Positions 1 through 7,473 of a stretch of 14,017 bases of DNA are shown piece by piece (position 1 is the first letter of the stretch; every line of letters starts with the position of its first letter). The position numbers and the translations under genes were made by a program. Under the pieces are notes generated by a model, which was not told the DNA's origin, ran no database searches, and saw only the letters and a list, made by a program, of their open reading frames with translations. The stretch is from Betaproteobacteria bacterium (GTDB lineage Bacteria > Pseudomonadota > Gammaproteobacteria > Burkholderiales > SG8-41). The stretch lies in contig JAIOOZ010000462.1 in the NCBI GenBank assembly GCA_021414185.1, positions 1 to 14,017 of the forward strand, written 5' to 3'.

Positions 1-769
1 CGCGCCTGACAGCGCAGATTACGTCCACCTGTGCGTCGAAGCGACCAAGCAGGCATTCCTCGTGCGCAACAAGCACATCACCGACCCCGCCTTCATGACG
101 GTCGATCCGCAACAACTGCTGGAACCGCAGGCGCTCGCTGCACAAGCCGCCGCCATCAAACGCGACCGCGCATTGCCGTGGGGTGCGCAAGCCAGACGCG
201 GCGATACGATATGGATGGGCGCGATCGACAACGCAGGCCGCGCCGTGAGTTTTATCCAGAGCATTTATCACGAGTTCGGCAGCGGCGTGGTGCTCGCGGG
301 CAGCGGCATCAACTGGCAGAACCGCGGCTGCAGCTTCTCGCTCGACGCGAACGCGCTGAACGCGCTGAAGCCGCGGCGCAAACCGTTTCATACGCTGAAT
401 CCCGCGCTGGCGCTGCTGAACGATGGACGCGCCGTCGTTTACGGCACCATGGGCGGCGACGGCCAGCCGCAGACGCAGTCGGCGGTATTCACGCGTTACG
501 CAGTGTACGGACAAAACATGCAGCAGGCGATCACCGCACCGCGCTGGCTGCTGGGGCGCACGTGGGGACAGGCGACCGACTCGCTGAAACTCGAAGCGCG
601 CTTCGATCCGGCGCTGGTCGCGGAACTCAGGCGCCGCGGCCACGATATCGAGATGCTGCAAGCTTTCGATGAAACCGCGGGACACGCGGGCGGCATCGCG
701 CGCCATGCGAACGGCGCGCTCGAAGCGGGTTTCGATCCGCGCAGCGACGGCGCGGCGGCCGGTTTCTAG
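1..769 (+). CDS. Gamma-glutamyltransferase family protein, C-terminal part
   Basis: The reading frame is open from base 2 to a TAG at 767-769; the 5' part lies outside the window. Seen: the segment GDTIWMGAIDNAGRAVSFIQ is the usual N-terminus of the small subunit in this Ntn-hydrolase family, where the precursor cleaves itself before a Thr that becomes the nucleophile (here Thr encoded at 206-208). It is followed by the typical FGSGVV...NRGCSFSLD, KPFHTLNPAL and TMGGDGQPQ blocks. Family members transfer or hydrolyse gamma-glutamyl groups of glutathione-like compounds, often in the periplasm. The sequence resembles the YwrD-like branch more than classical Ggt, so the true substrate is uncertain. 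Whether a signal peptide exists cannot be seen. The next gene starts about 210 bp downstream and is unrelated. Confidence 0.88.
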   Translation, partial: APDSADYVHLCVEATKQAFLVRNKHITDPAFMTVDPQQLLEPQALAAQAAAIKRDRALPWGAQARRGDTIWMGAIDNAGRAVSFIQSIYHEFGSGVVLAGSGINWQNRGCSFSLDANALNALKPRRKPFHTLNPALALLNDGRAVVYGTMGGDGQPQTQSAVFTRYAVYGQNMQQAITAPRWLLGRTWGQATDSLKLEARFDPALVAELRRRGHDIEMLQAFDETAGHAGGIARHANGALEAGFDPRSDGAAAGF

Positions 770-774
770 TTGCG

Positions 775-808
775 GCCCGGACCAACCGGGCTTACCGCGT
801 AGTTTTTT
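775..808 (+). terminator. Possible weak terminator after the gamma-glutamyltransferase gene
   Basis: A perfect 6-bp inverted repeat, GCCCGG (775-780) and CCGGGC (786-791) with a 5-nt loop, lies 5 bp after the stop codon. A run of six T follows at 803-808, but 11 nt separate it from the stem, so a canonical intrinsic terminator is doubtful. Confidence 0.35.
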
Positions 809-854
809 CCTGCAACGCCAAACCCGCAGCATTGCGGGATTTGCCTGCGCAGTT

Positions 855-878
855 GTGTGTCTCAACGCACATACGCCG
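855..878 (-). promoter_or_regulatory. Reverse-oriented copy of the GTATGTGCG motif
   Basis: On the minus strand the bases 874 to 864 read GTATGTGCGTT, identical to the start of the second motif copy upstream of csbD at 8619-8629. The imperfect dyad GTGTG (855-859) / CGCAC (866-870) is also shared, though with a 6-nt instead of a 4-nt centre. It lies about 105 bp upstream of the small lipoprotein gene at 982, so it may be an operator or activator site. Inferred from similarity only. Confidence 0.35.
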
Positions 879-981
879 CAGACCAACCCGGGTACTAATA
901 CACCATGCGGGCGTAATTGCAGGATTGCGCATCTGCATTCGTGCTTCTTTTTTCGCTTACCGAAACCGTCCAGGAGGACAT

Positions 982-1179
982 ATGAAAATTTTTGCCGTAA
1001 TACTCGTTGCTCTCAGCACTCTGATGGCCGGCTGCGTCGTCGAACCGGATAACCGCGGCGGCTATCGCAGCGGCGACCGCGACCGCGACGGCATTCCGAA
1101 CCGCGCCGACCGCGATCGCGACGGCGACGGCGTGCGCAACAGCCAGGATCGCCGTCCGGACGATCCGCGCCGCTACTAA
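982..1179 (+). CDS. Small Asp-rich lipoprotein with thrombospondin type 3-like repeats
   Basis: The protein has 65 residues. The start is fixed by an excellent ribosome binding site, AGGAGG at 972-977. Residues 1-17 form a lipoprotein signal peptide (MKIFAVILVALSTLMAG) ending at Cys18; the lipobox has Met at -3, slightly unusual but tolerated. The mature part carries two Asp/Arg blocks, DRDRDG (32-37) and DRDRDGDG (43-50), spaced as in thrombospondin type 3 calcium-binding repeats (DxDxDGxxN). The likely location is the envelope, as a lipid-anchored protein that may bind calcium. It is monocistronic: a strong terminator follows within 20 bp, and a motif shared with the csbD promoter lies upstream. 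The exact function is unknown; the calcium role is inferred from the repeat pattern. Confidence 0.82.
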   Translation: MKIFAVILVALSTLMAGCVVEPDNRGGYRSGDRDRDGIPNRADRDRDGDGVRNSQDRRPDDPRRY

Positions 1180-1195
1180 GATTCATGCAGCAATG

Positions 1196-1228
1196 CCGCC
1201 GGCCCCGCACGGGCGGGCGGTATTTTTT
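1196..1228 (+). terminator. Rho-independent terminator
   Basis: CCGCCGGCCC (1196-1205) pairs with GGGCGGGCGG (1211-1220), 10 bp with one mismatch and a 5-nt loop, followed by TA and six T (1223-1228). It ends the lipoprotein transcript 16 bp after its stop codon. Confidence 0.85.
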
Positions 1229-1261
1229 ATGTACCTGCAGTTAGGGTAAGCTGGCGCCATC

Positions 1262-1792
1262 ATGGCTGAAGCAGCAGACTGGCAGAAGCTGGCGGGCGCT
1301 CTGCGCGAGTTGCATCGCGTTCTGCTCGAGCGCGCGCGCCAGGATTATGAGCGCGACCACCTCGCCAACCTCAGTCCGGGCCAATTCCTGCAGTTGCTCA
1401 CAACGAACGCCGAATTCGGGTGGCTGCGTGCCCTTGCGGAACTGATGGTGGACCTCGATCTCGTCAGCGATGCAGAGCCGCAGTACCGCGACGAGACCGC
1501 AACCGCTGTGCGCGCAGCAGTGGAATACGTCATAGCCATGCCAAAAGCACCTGATCCGGGCAGCCCGTTCGCGCAGCGTTACTGGACTTACGTTCACGCT
1601 GATCCGCACACCGCCATGGCGCACGCAGGCGTGAAGCAGGCAATTGCCGCGTGGCCGCGGCCGCCGCAGGATGACGCCGCGGGTTTGCTGCACGAACGCC
1701 ATCGTCTGGCCGAGAAAGCGCGCCACCTGTCGCGCCGGCGCCAGGGCCTCCTTACGGATTGCGCCAGAAGCGTTCCATTTCCAGGTAAGTGA
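1262..1792 (+). CDS. Conserved-type hypothetical protein, helical, soluble
   Basis: The product has 176 residues, with no signal peptide or membrane segment. It is predicted almost entirely helical, with many charged heptad-like stretches (for example LRELHRVLLERARQDYERDH near residues 13-32). The segment FLQLLTTNAEFGWLRALAEL (residues 42-61) resembles a pattern I recall from uncharacterised proteobacterial proteins, but I cannot name a family. The ATG at 1262 has only a weak upstream purine stretch (AGGG near 1242). The last 41 bp (1752-1792) overlap the 3' end of the convergent potassium-channel gene, so the final dozen or so residues (LLTDCARSVPFPGK) are antisense to that gene's C-terminus. 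They may be a recent extension after loss of an earlier stop. Function unknown. Confidence 0.65.
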   Translation: MAEAADWQKLAGALRELHRVLLERARQDYERDHLANLSPGQFLQLLTTNAEFGWLRALAELMVDLDLVSDAEPQYRDETATAVRAAVEYVIAMPKAPDPGSPFAQRYWTYVHADPHTAMAHAGVKQAIAAWPRPPQDDAAGLLHERHRLAEKARHLSRRRQGLLTDCARSVPFPGK

Positions 1793-2210
1793 AGGACGCC
1801 GACCATGAGATCAGCACCAGGCCCGTCAGCGCCGCGGTGCCGGAAAGAAAACGGATCGGGCCCACCGGCGCCAAATCGCCGTATCCGAGCGTTGTGAAGG
1901 TGGTCGCCGAAAAATAGATGGCGTCGAGGAGACCCAGCTGGCCCGCGAGATTCGTCCCCGTCCCGATGTGGCCGCACTCGGGCCATTGCATGAGCAGCCA
2001 CAAGATCGCGCCGAAGATCCAGATTTCGGCGACGTGCAGCGCGATCACGGACAAGATGGTATACAGCACCTTGATGCGCTGCAGGCCGTGCGTGCGCCGC
2101 AAGCGTTGCGAAAGGTAAATCAGCCCTTCGTAATGAATAAGGACGGCGAGCGAAACCGCAAACAAGGTTGCAACAACCACTGTTGCATTGGCGGTCCAAT
2201 TTTCATACAT
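1752..2210 (-). CDS. Two-pore-helix type potassium channel family protein (Ion_trans_2)
   Basis: The protein has 152 residues. The selectivity filter TTLGYGDL (residues 106-113) sits in the context FSATTFTTLGYGDLAPVGPIR, diagnostic of Ion_trans_2 potassium channels. Hydrophobic segments lie at about 10-34, 48-74 and 120-142, with a re-entrant pore helix at about 93-106. That gives an additional N-terminal helix before the usual outer helix-pore-inner helix unit. No RCK/TrkA-N regulatory domain or voltage-sensor repeat is present, so gating is unknown. It presumably forms an inner-membrane tetramer conducting K+. The start ATG has a weak GGA upstream. The 3' end overlaps the convergent gene at 1262-1792. 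It may be cotranscribed with the membrane-protein gene 73 bp upstream. Confidence 0.85.
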   Translation of the reverse strand: MYENWTANATVVVATLFAVSLAVLIHYEGLIYLSQRLRRTHGLQRIKVLYTILSVIALHVAEIWIFGAILWLLMQWPECGHIGTGTNLAGQLGLLDAIYFSATTFTTLGYGDLAPVGPIRFLSGTAALTGLVLISWSASFTYLEMERFWRNP

Positions 2211-2235
2211 GGCAATTTCCGCGCTCTAGATGAAC

Positions 2236-2245
2236 CGGTTAACCG
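2236..2245. promoter_or_regulatory. Palindrome upstream of the potassium-channel gene
   Basis: CGGTTAACCG is a perfect 10-bp palindrome inside a longer AACCGGTTAACCG stretch, 26 bp upstream of the channel start codon in a 73-bp gap. It could be an operator. There is no second copy nearby, and a 10-bp palindrome can arise by chance. Confidence 0.25.
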
Positions 2246-2283
2246 ATACTACGCATCGGCCGTTGATTCGGATTTGACCCAAA

Positions 2284-2778
2284 TCAAGTCTTCAGTCGTG
2301 AACTGCCGTGAATGCGCCGCACCTGCAGCGCGGCGCCGAGCAGAAACAGCACAAACAACCCCGCGGCCACCACTTTCAGTTCTGGCGCGTCGGCATTCGG
2401 CAGCAGCGGCGCGCCCAGCGGCAGGCGGGTGGTGGTTTCGGTAACCGCGGGAATCCAGTGAATCATGAAAGTCGCCAAGTAGCTGACGGTCGCGACGTAG
2501 GCCGACGCATGGCCGAACAGGTTCGAGTATCCCGCAATCGCCGCGACGCCCAGTGTAAGCAGCGTGAGGATGCCCAGCATATGGGGTTTGCCGAAGCCGC
2601 CGTGCTGAAAAATGCCGAAGCCGGTCAGACACGTCAGGAAGGTGGTGCCGATGTAGATTTTACCGAACCTATTCTGCGAAGTGATTTCCTTGTCGCGGCA
2701 CAGCGCGATGACGCCGGCCCTCACTGCAACAAGACTGATCGCGGTATGTATCGTGCCCAACGGCGTCAAACCCAGCAT
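2284..2778 (-). CDS. DUF2306-like multi-pass membrane protein
   Basis: The product has 164 residues from the ATG at 2778, chosen because GGGGG precedes it by about 7 nt and because MLGLTPLGTIHTAISLVAV is a natural first membrane helix. A frame opening up to 2829 adds 17 polar residues with no ribosome site. Four hydrophobic segments are visible, at about 5-24, 40-57, 65-83 and 134-154, with a possible weaker one at 92-108. The block NRFGKIYIGTTFLTCLTGFGIFQHGGFGKPH resembles the HRxxGRIY-type region of DUF2306 membrane proteins. Several His residues lie at helix ends (IHT, FQHGG, KPH, FMIHW), which could suggest a cofactor such as haem, but that is only inference. It lies between the enolase-superfamily and channel genes on the same strand. 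Confidence 0.72.
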   Translation of the reverse strand: MLGLTPLGTIHTAISLVAVRAGVIALCRDKEITSQNRFGKIYIGTTFLTCLTGFGIFQHGGFGKPHMLGILTLLTLGVAAIAGYSNLFGHASAYVATVSYLATFMIHWIPAVTETTTRLPLGAPLLPNADAPELKVVAAGLFVLFLLGAALQVRRIHGSSRLKT

Positions 2779-2856
2779 AGCTGACCCCCGTGTGGAATCG
2801 GCTGCCTGGATTATCGCCCGGGACACCACAACGGTGCCACCGAAATGGCGCGCCCG

Positions 2857-4029
2857 TCAGTTGATCACGTCATGGCTCAGGGTGAGCTTCTTCAACGCTT
2901 TCTCATCGATCGTGACACCCAGCCCGGGCCGGTCCGGCACGATGGTGTGCCCTTTTTCTATGACCAGGCCCGGTTCCGGCACCAGCGGATCTGGGCCGAA
3001 AACGCCGAGGCCGAACACGAATTCCGCCGCGCCCATGGTCAGCGGCGCCGGAATGCTCGCGTAGAAGTGCGCCGATGCCGACGACTCCAGTTGCGAAAAT
3101 GCGCAGACGCCGCCGACGTTGAGCCGGATATTGGCCGCTTCGGCCACCGCCGCGATTTTTTTCGCCGGCCTGATGCCGCCCATCTTGTAGAGCTTGATGC
3201 AGAACACATCCACGGTGCGTTCGCGCGCGAGTTCGAAAGCGTCGCTCAGCGTAAAGATACTCTCGTCGGCCATCAGCGGAATGCCTTCACAGGCACGCCG
3301 TATGTCCGCGAGCCCCTGAAAATCGCGGCGGGCCACCGGCTGCTCGAGGTATTCGAGGTTATGCGGGCGCAACTCTTTCAGCGCGAGCAGCGTCTCTTCC
3401 ACCGTCCACGCGGTGTTGGGATCGATGCCGATCGCGACTTTATCGCCCAGCGCTTCGCGCATCGCCGCGAAATTCACCACATCCTGCTGCCAGCCCAACC
3501 GGTGACCGCCCTTGACGCAGATCACGGGTATGCCGAATTCATCGACCGCGCGGCGCGCTTCGGCGACCATCTGCTGCGGATCGTCCGCCATGCCGACCGA
3601 CCATTCGAGCGGAATCCGCACCTGCGCTTTGCCGCCGAGCAATTTGTAAACGGGCACACCGAGTGCTTTGCCCATCGCGTCATGCAGCGCGTGGTCGATC
3701 GCTGCGCGCGCGGCCGGATTTTCTCTCAGCACCCGGTCGAAGGCGCGCGTATGCAGTTCGAGGTCGAACAGATCGCGGCCGATGAGGCGCGGCGCGAATA
3801 TTTCGCGGATCGCGCCGACCATGCTGAACGTCGTATCGCAGACGATATGGCTGGGCGCGAGCGGGCGTATCTGCCCGTAGCCGACCACGCCGTCCGCGTG
3901 CACTTTGACGAGCACCGGCTTGCCGAGCAGTTGATTCGAAGGGCCGGTGTCCCATGTGCCGCTGACCAATTCCCGGCTCAGGCGCGTGGGCAAATCAGTG
4001 ACGAAGACTTCTACTCTATCGATGGCCAT
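2857..4029 (-). CDS. Mandelate racemase/muconate lactonizing enzyme family protein (enolase superfamily)
   Basis: The protein has 390 residues, a normal full length for the family. An N-terminal alpha+beta capping domain (about 1-130) is followed by the (beta/alpha)8 barrel. The metal ligands are recognisable: Asp203 in IGIDPNTAW, Glu229 in LEYLEQP and Asp255 in MADESIF. The barrel lysines Lys173 (ICVKGG) and Lys279 (CIKLYKMGG) match the muconate-lactonizing layout, and PDRPGLGVTID near the C-terminus is a family signature. Members abstract a proton alpha to a carboxylate using Mg2+, giving racemisation, cycloisomerisation or dehydration. The first Lys of the usual KxK motif is Cys171 here, so the subgroup and reaction cannot be assigned. 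The gene begins 45 bp after the TctC gene on the same strand, so it probably shares its transcript. The likely substrate is a carboxylate imported with TctC help (inference). Confidence 0.9.
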   Translation of the reverse strand: MAIDRVEVFVTDLPTRLSRELVSGTWDTGPSNQLLGKPVLVKVHADGVVGYGQIRPLAPSHIVCDTTFSMVGAIREIFAPRLIGRDLFDLELHTRAFDRVLRENPAARAAIDHALHDAMGKALGVPVYKLLGGKAQVRIPLEWSVGMADDPQQMVAEARRAVDEFGIPVICVKGGHRLGWQQDVVNFAAMREALGDKVAIGIDPNTAWTVEETLLALKELRPHNLEYLEQPVARRDFQGLADIRRACEGIPLMADESIFTLSDAFELARERTVDVFCIKLYKMGGIRPAKKIAAVAEAANIRLNVGGVCAFSQLESSASAHFYASIPAPLTMGAAEFVFGLGVFGPDPLVPEPGLVIEKGHTIVPDRPGLGVTIDEKALKKLTLSHDVIN

Positions 4030-4074
4030 AAATTTTCCGGTGAGCTTTGGTGGATGAGAGATGCCGATGCGGGA

Positions 4075-5046
4075 TCAGGGTTTGATACCTGCCGCCTTGA
4101 TTACCTTGCCCCAGGCATCCAGTTCGTTCGCGATCACTTTCGCATACTCCGCGGCGTTGCCCGGCAGCGGTTCGGCGCCGCTGCTGGCCAGCAGAGTCTT
4201 GACGTCGTTGCTCGACATGATCCTGATCACTTCGGCGCCGAGCCTGGCGATGATGGGCGTCGGCGTCTTGCGCGGCACCAATATGCCGTAACGCAATACC
4301 GCTTCGTAGCCTTTCAGGCCGCTTTCGGAAATCGTCGGCAGTTCGGGCATCAGCGCCGAGCGCTGCAGGCCGGTAACGCCGATGGCCTTGAGGCGCCTGG
4401 CGTTGATGTGCGGCACGGCCGCCGGCAGCACGCTGAACATCAACTGCGTCTGGCCCGCAATCAGCTCGATGATCGCCGGCCCGGTTCCTTTATAAGTGAT
4501 CAACACCATGTCGACGCCGGCCATCGCCTTGAACATTTCGCCCGCCATGTGCGACCCCGTGCCCGTGCCGCCGGAAGCGAAATTCAGCACCCCGGGTTTG
4601 CTCTTGGCGTAAGCGATGAGTTCCTTGGTCGTCGCCGCGGGCACGCTGGGATGCACCACCGCGACCAGCGCGGTGCTGGCAGCCAGCGCCACGGGCGCAA
4701 AGTCTCTGACCGGATCGTACGGCGTATCCGGATACAGGCGCGGATTGATCGCGAGCGTTCCCGTATATCCGAGCAACAGCGTGTAGCCGTCCGCTGGCGC
4801 GGTGGCCACGGTCTGGGTGCCTACCGTGCCGCCGCCGCCCGCGCGATTGTCGGCGATTACCTGATAGTGCCACGCCTCGGTCAGGTTCTGGGCAATGACG
4901 CGCGCCACCAGGTCGTTGCCGCCGCCCGGCGCAAACGGTATGACGAACCGTATCGGCTTCGTCGGATAGGCGTCGGCGGCAAAACAGGGCGCAATCGCCC
5001 CGCAATAAACTGCCGCCGACAACAGCGTGATCCTGCCCAACCTCAT
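4075..5046 (-). CDS. Tripartite tricarboxylate transporter substrate-binding protein (TctC/Bug family)
   Basis: The protein has 323 residues, a standard length. The signal peptide is MRLGRITLLSAAVYCGAIAP-CFA with cleavage likely before ADAYP. The mature start YPTKPIRFVIPFAPGGGNDL is the family hallmark: two lobes with the PGG loop that contacts the ligand carboxylate. Other typical blocks are ADGYTLLLG, PYDPVRDFAPV, HMAGEMFKAMAG, YKGTGPAI and SVLPAAVPHI. These periplasmic proteins bind organic acids for the TctAB membrane pair, but no tctA or tctB is in the window, as is common for the many orphan copies in Burkholderiales. AGGAG lies about 7 nt before the ATG. It heads the probable operon with the enolase-superfamily gene and diverges from the secreted hydrolase. 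The ligand is unknown. Confidence 0.93.
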   Translation of the reverse strand: MRLGRITLLSAAVYCGAIAPCFAADAYPTKPIRFVIPFAPGGGNDLVARVIAQNLTEAWHYQVIADNRAGGGGTVGTQTVATAPADGYTLLLGYTGTLAINPRLYPDTPYDPVRDFAPVALAASTALVAVVHPSVPAATTKELIAYAKSKPGVLNFASGGTGTGSHMAGEMFKAMAGVDMVLITYKGTGPAIIELIAGQTQLMFSVLPAAVPHINARRLKAIGVTGLQRSALMPELPTISESGLKGYEAVLRYGILVPRKTPTPIIARLGAEVIRIMSSNDVKTLLASSGAEPLPGNAAEYAKVIANELDAWGKVIKAAGIKP

Positions 5047-5256
5047 TCCAGGCTCCTGTGGGAATTCAATACGGAAGGAACTGCCGGCCGCACGCAGCCG
5101 AACGGCTCACCTTAGACGAAAAGCATTCTTATCACAAATGGATATTTCGTATCTATTCTTCGACGGTGCCTATGAGCCAGCCGTCAACCGGCAAGCCGCC
5201 TGCGATTCCGCGGTGCTATGATGTGCTCGGTTCCGACTCCCGGGGGAGGCCGCGTC
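5047..5256. promoter_or_regulatory. Divergent promoter region between tctC-like and hydrolase genes
   Basis: This 210-bp gap must hold promoters for both directions. On the minus strand a weak sigma70-like pair is visible: TTGTGA (complement of 5132-5137) and TAAGGT (complement of 5109-5114) with a 17-bp spacer, about 55 bp before the TctC start. The stretch around 5130-5160 is AT-richer than its surroundings, with GATA (5141-5144) and TATC (5150-5153) arms forming a short dyad. No clear plus-strand promoter was found. No regulator gene is adjacent. Confidence 0.35.
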
Positions 5257-7419
5257 ATGTCGAGCAATACCGTTCCGTCTTTGCGTCCATCGCTCGCGGC
5301 TACGCTTGCCGTCGTCGCAGGAATGCTGGTTTGCGCAGCACCCCTGCACGCGCGCATCACCAAAATCGTCATCGACGATAAAATCTCGCCGGCGTTCTGC
5401 AAAGGCACGGCGTGCCCGTCTTTCGGCAACGCCGGGCAGTATGAGCAGCTCTCCGGCCGCGCGTTCGGCGAGCTCGATCCGCGCGATCCGCTCAATAAAA
5501 TTATTCAGGACGTCGAACTCGGCAAGGATGCGGACGGCAAGGTGCGCTACGTCACGAGCTTCGTCATTACCAAGCCCGTCGATATGAGCAAAGCGAGCGG
5601 CATGCTGTGGCACGACGTGCCCAATCGCGGCCGTCCGCTCACCATTACCAACATGGAGCGCGAATTCGGCGACGTCGGACTGGCGAGCGCGTGGCAGGGC
5701 GACAACGCAAGCATGGGCCCCGGGCTAGGCACCGCCGTGCTGCCGGCCATGAACGCGGGCGCGAATCACTGGCTGCAAGTGCCCATCGCAAAAAATCCCG
5801 ACGGCTCCGCCATCACCGGCGCCGTGATGGGGCGCATCGTCAACCGTTCCGGCGCCGGCGCCCAGCCGTTGATGGTGCAGACCAACCCGCTGCCGTACCT
5901 GCCGGCAACCCTGGACACGTCGAACGCAACGCTGGTCTCGCGCGACCATGAAACGATGGAAGGTGTCGTCACCGGCGAAGCGCCGATTGCAGCCGCCGAC
6001 TGGAAATTCTGCGGCGGCGGCACTTTCGATGCGCCGCTGCCGCTGACCAAACTGCCGGTGCAACTCTGTCTGAAAAACGGTTTCAATCCGGCCAAGCTGT
6101 ACCAAGTCGTGTACACCGCGAAAGACCCGTACATTCTCGGCATCGGTTTCGCCGCGTGGCGCGACCTTGCCTCGTTTTTAAAATACTCGGAAAAGGACGA
6201 CGCGGGCGCGGCGAATCCGCTCGCGGGGCATGTGAAGCACAGCATCACGCGCGGCCGTTCGCAGTCCGGCAACTACCTCAGAGGCTGGCTGCATCTTGGT
6301 TTCAACCAGGACGAAGCGAAACGTATCGTGCACGACGGCATGTGGCCCATCATCGCGGGCCGCCGCATCGCGCTCAACATCCGCTGGGCGCAACCGGATG
6401 GCGCGCTGGCGCACTACCAGGCCGGCAGCGAAGGCCCGCAATGGTGGGCGCCCTACCCCGACGAGTTGCGCGGCCTGCCTAAACGCAGCATCCTCGACCG
6501 CTGTAACGCGACGAAGACCTGCCCGAAAATCATCGAGCATTTCGGTTCCGCGGAAATCTGGGGACTGAAATTGGGCATCGAATGGGTGGGCACGGCCGCG
6601 AAAGAAGACATCGCCCTGCCCGACAATGTGCGCCGTTACTACATCGGCAGCACCATGCACGGCGGCGGCGTGGGCGGCTTCGACACGAGCCTGCCCGCTG
6701 TTGCGCTCGCCGCCAAGCCGGTCGAATGCGAAGGCAACAACGCCGGCGTCGGCGCGCTGCCCACCAATCCGATGCCGCACACCGAAACGGTCAACGCCCT
6801 GACTGTGCATTTTCGCGACTGGGTCATGCGCAACACGCCGCCGCCCGCGAGCCGCTGGCCGACCTTGCGCGAACGCCAGCTCGTCGCAGCAAATAAGACC
6901 GCGATGGGCTTTCCGAACATTCCGGGATTGAGCGCGACTGCGCCGGCGCCGGGCTTCATCAATCCCGGGCTCGATTACGACTGGGGCCCCGGCTTCGATC
7001 CCAACGACGTGTCCGGCGTGCCAAGCAACGCGGTGCCGCCGATCAGGCAGGTCATCAAAATGCTGGTGCCGAAAGTCGACGCCGACGGCAATGAAATCGG
7101 CGGCGTGCCCGTTGTCCTGCGCGATGCCCCGCTGGGCACTTACCTGGGCTGGAACATTATCGCCGGCGGCGCGCGGCCGTACCACGCTGGCAAACTGTGC
7201 GGCAACGCTGGCAGCGTCATTCCATTCGCCAAAACCAAAGCCGAGCGTGCGGCCAACAACGATCCACGGCCGTCGCTCGAAGAACGCTACACCGATCATG
7301 CAGGTTATGTGGCGGCGGTCAAAAAAGCCGCGGCCAATGCCGTAGCGCAAAAATTTTTACTGCAGAAAGATGCGGACGCGCTGATTGCGGCAGCCGATGC
7401 CAGCGGGGTTTTGAAGTAA
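5257..7419 (+). CDS. Secreted alpha/beta hydrolase domain-containing protein (Abhydrolase_10 type)
   Basis: The protein has 720 residues. I chose the ATG at 5257 because GGGGGAGG (5242-5249) lies 7 nt upstream; an in-frame ATG at 5218 has no such site. The signal peptide spans residues 1 to about 32 (RPSLAATLAVVAGMLVCAAPLHA), predicted cut before RITK. The probable nucleophile elbow is GRSQSG (333-338), with Ser335 as the catalytic residue. It matches the GxSQSG motif of a large, poorly characterised family of exported hydrolases common in Burkholderiales and Sphingomonadales. The acid and His of the triad are not assigned with confidence; HxGGGVGGFDTS near 468-478 and YLGWN near 630 are conserved-looking blocks. 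Several Cys pairs suggest periplasmic disulfides. The likely activity is an esterase or lactonase on an unknown ester. It is divergent from a TctC and enolase-superfamily pair, consistent with a shared catabolic role. Confidence 0.85.
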   Translation: MSSNTVPSLRPSLAATLAVVAGMLVCAAPLHARITKIVIDDKISPAFCKGTACPSFGNAGQYEQLSGRAFGELDPRDPLNKIIQDVELGKDADGKVRYVTSFVITKPVDMSKASGMLWHDVPNRGRPLTITNMEREFGDVGLASAWQGDNASMGPGLGTAVLPAMNAGANHWLQVPIAKNPDGSAITGAVMGRIVNRSGAGAQPLMVQTNPLPYLPATLDTSNATLVSRDHETMEGVVTGEAPIAAADWKFCGGGTFDAPLPLTKLPVQLCLKNGFNPAKLYQVVYTAKDPYILGIGFAAWRDLASFLKYSEKDDAGAANPLAGHVKHSITRGRSQSGNYLRGWLHLGFNQDEAKRIVHDGMWPIIAGRRIALNIRWAQPDGALAHYQAGSEGPQWWAPYPDELRGLPKRSILDRCNATKTCPKIIEHFGSAEIWGLKLGIEWVGTAAKEDIALPDNVRRYYIGSTMHGGGVGGFDTSLPAVALAAKPVECEGNNAGVGALPTNPMPHTETVNALTVHFRDWVMRNTPPPASRWPTLRERQLVAANKTAMGFPNIPGLSATAPAPGFINPGLDYDWGPGFDPNDVSGVPSNAVPPIRQVIKMLVPKVDADGNEIGGVPVVLRDAPLGTYLGWNIIAGGARPYHAGKLCGNAGSVIPFAKTKAERAANNDPRPSLEERYTDHAGYVAAVKKAAANAVAQKFLLQKDADALIAAADASGVLK

Positions 7420-7473
7420 CGCCAACTGCAGGCGAACTGCGTTTGACGTAACGCCTAACTACAGGCGAACTGC
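7416..7473 (+). repeat. Imperfect direct repeat at the convergent gene ends
   Basis: GTAACGCCAACTGCAGGCG continuing with AACTGC (7416-7440) recurs as GTAACGCCTAACTACAGGCG continuing with AACTGC (7448-7473), with one inserted T and one substitution, and 7 bp between copies. The first copy contains the hydrolase stop codon. The second contains the stop of the minus-strand gene, created at the inserted T. It looks like a local tandem duplication. Confidence 0.7.

Noticed and set aside
2845..5115. A 756-codon open frame on the plus strand opposite the enolase-superfamily and TctC genes
   Set aside because: Its translation is Arg/His/Asp/Gln-rich with no family motif, while the minus strand encodes two clear families. 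It is an antisense shadow of GC-rich codons.
6178..7350. A 390-codon open frame opposite the secreted hydrolase gene
   Set aside because: It shows composition typical of antisense frames and no recognisable domain; the plus strand holds a full-length hydrolase with signal peptide and ribosome site.
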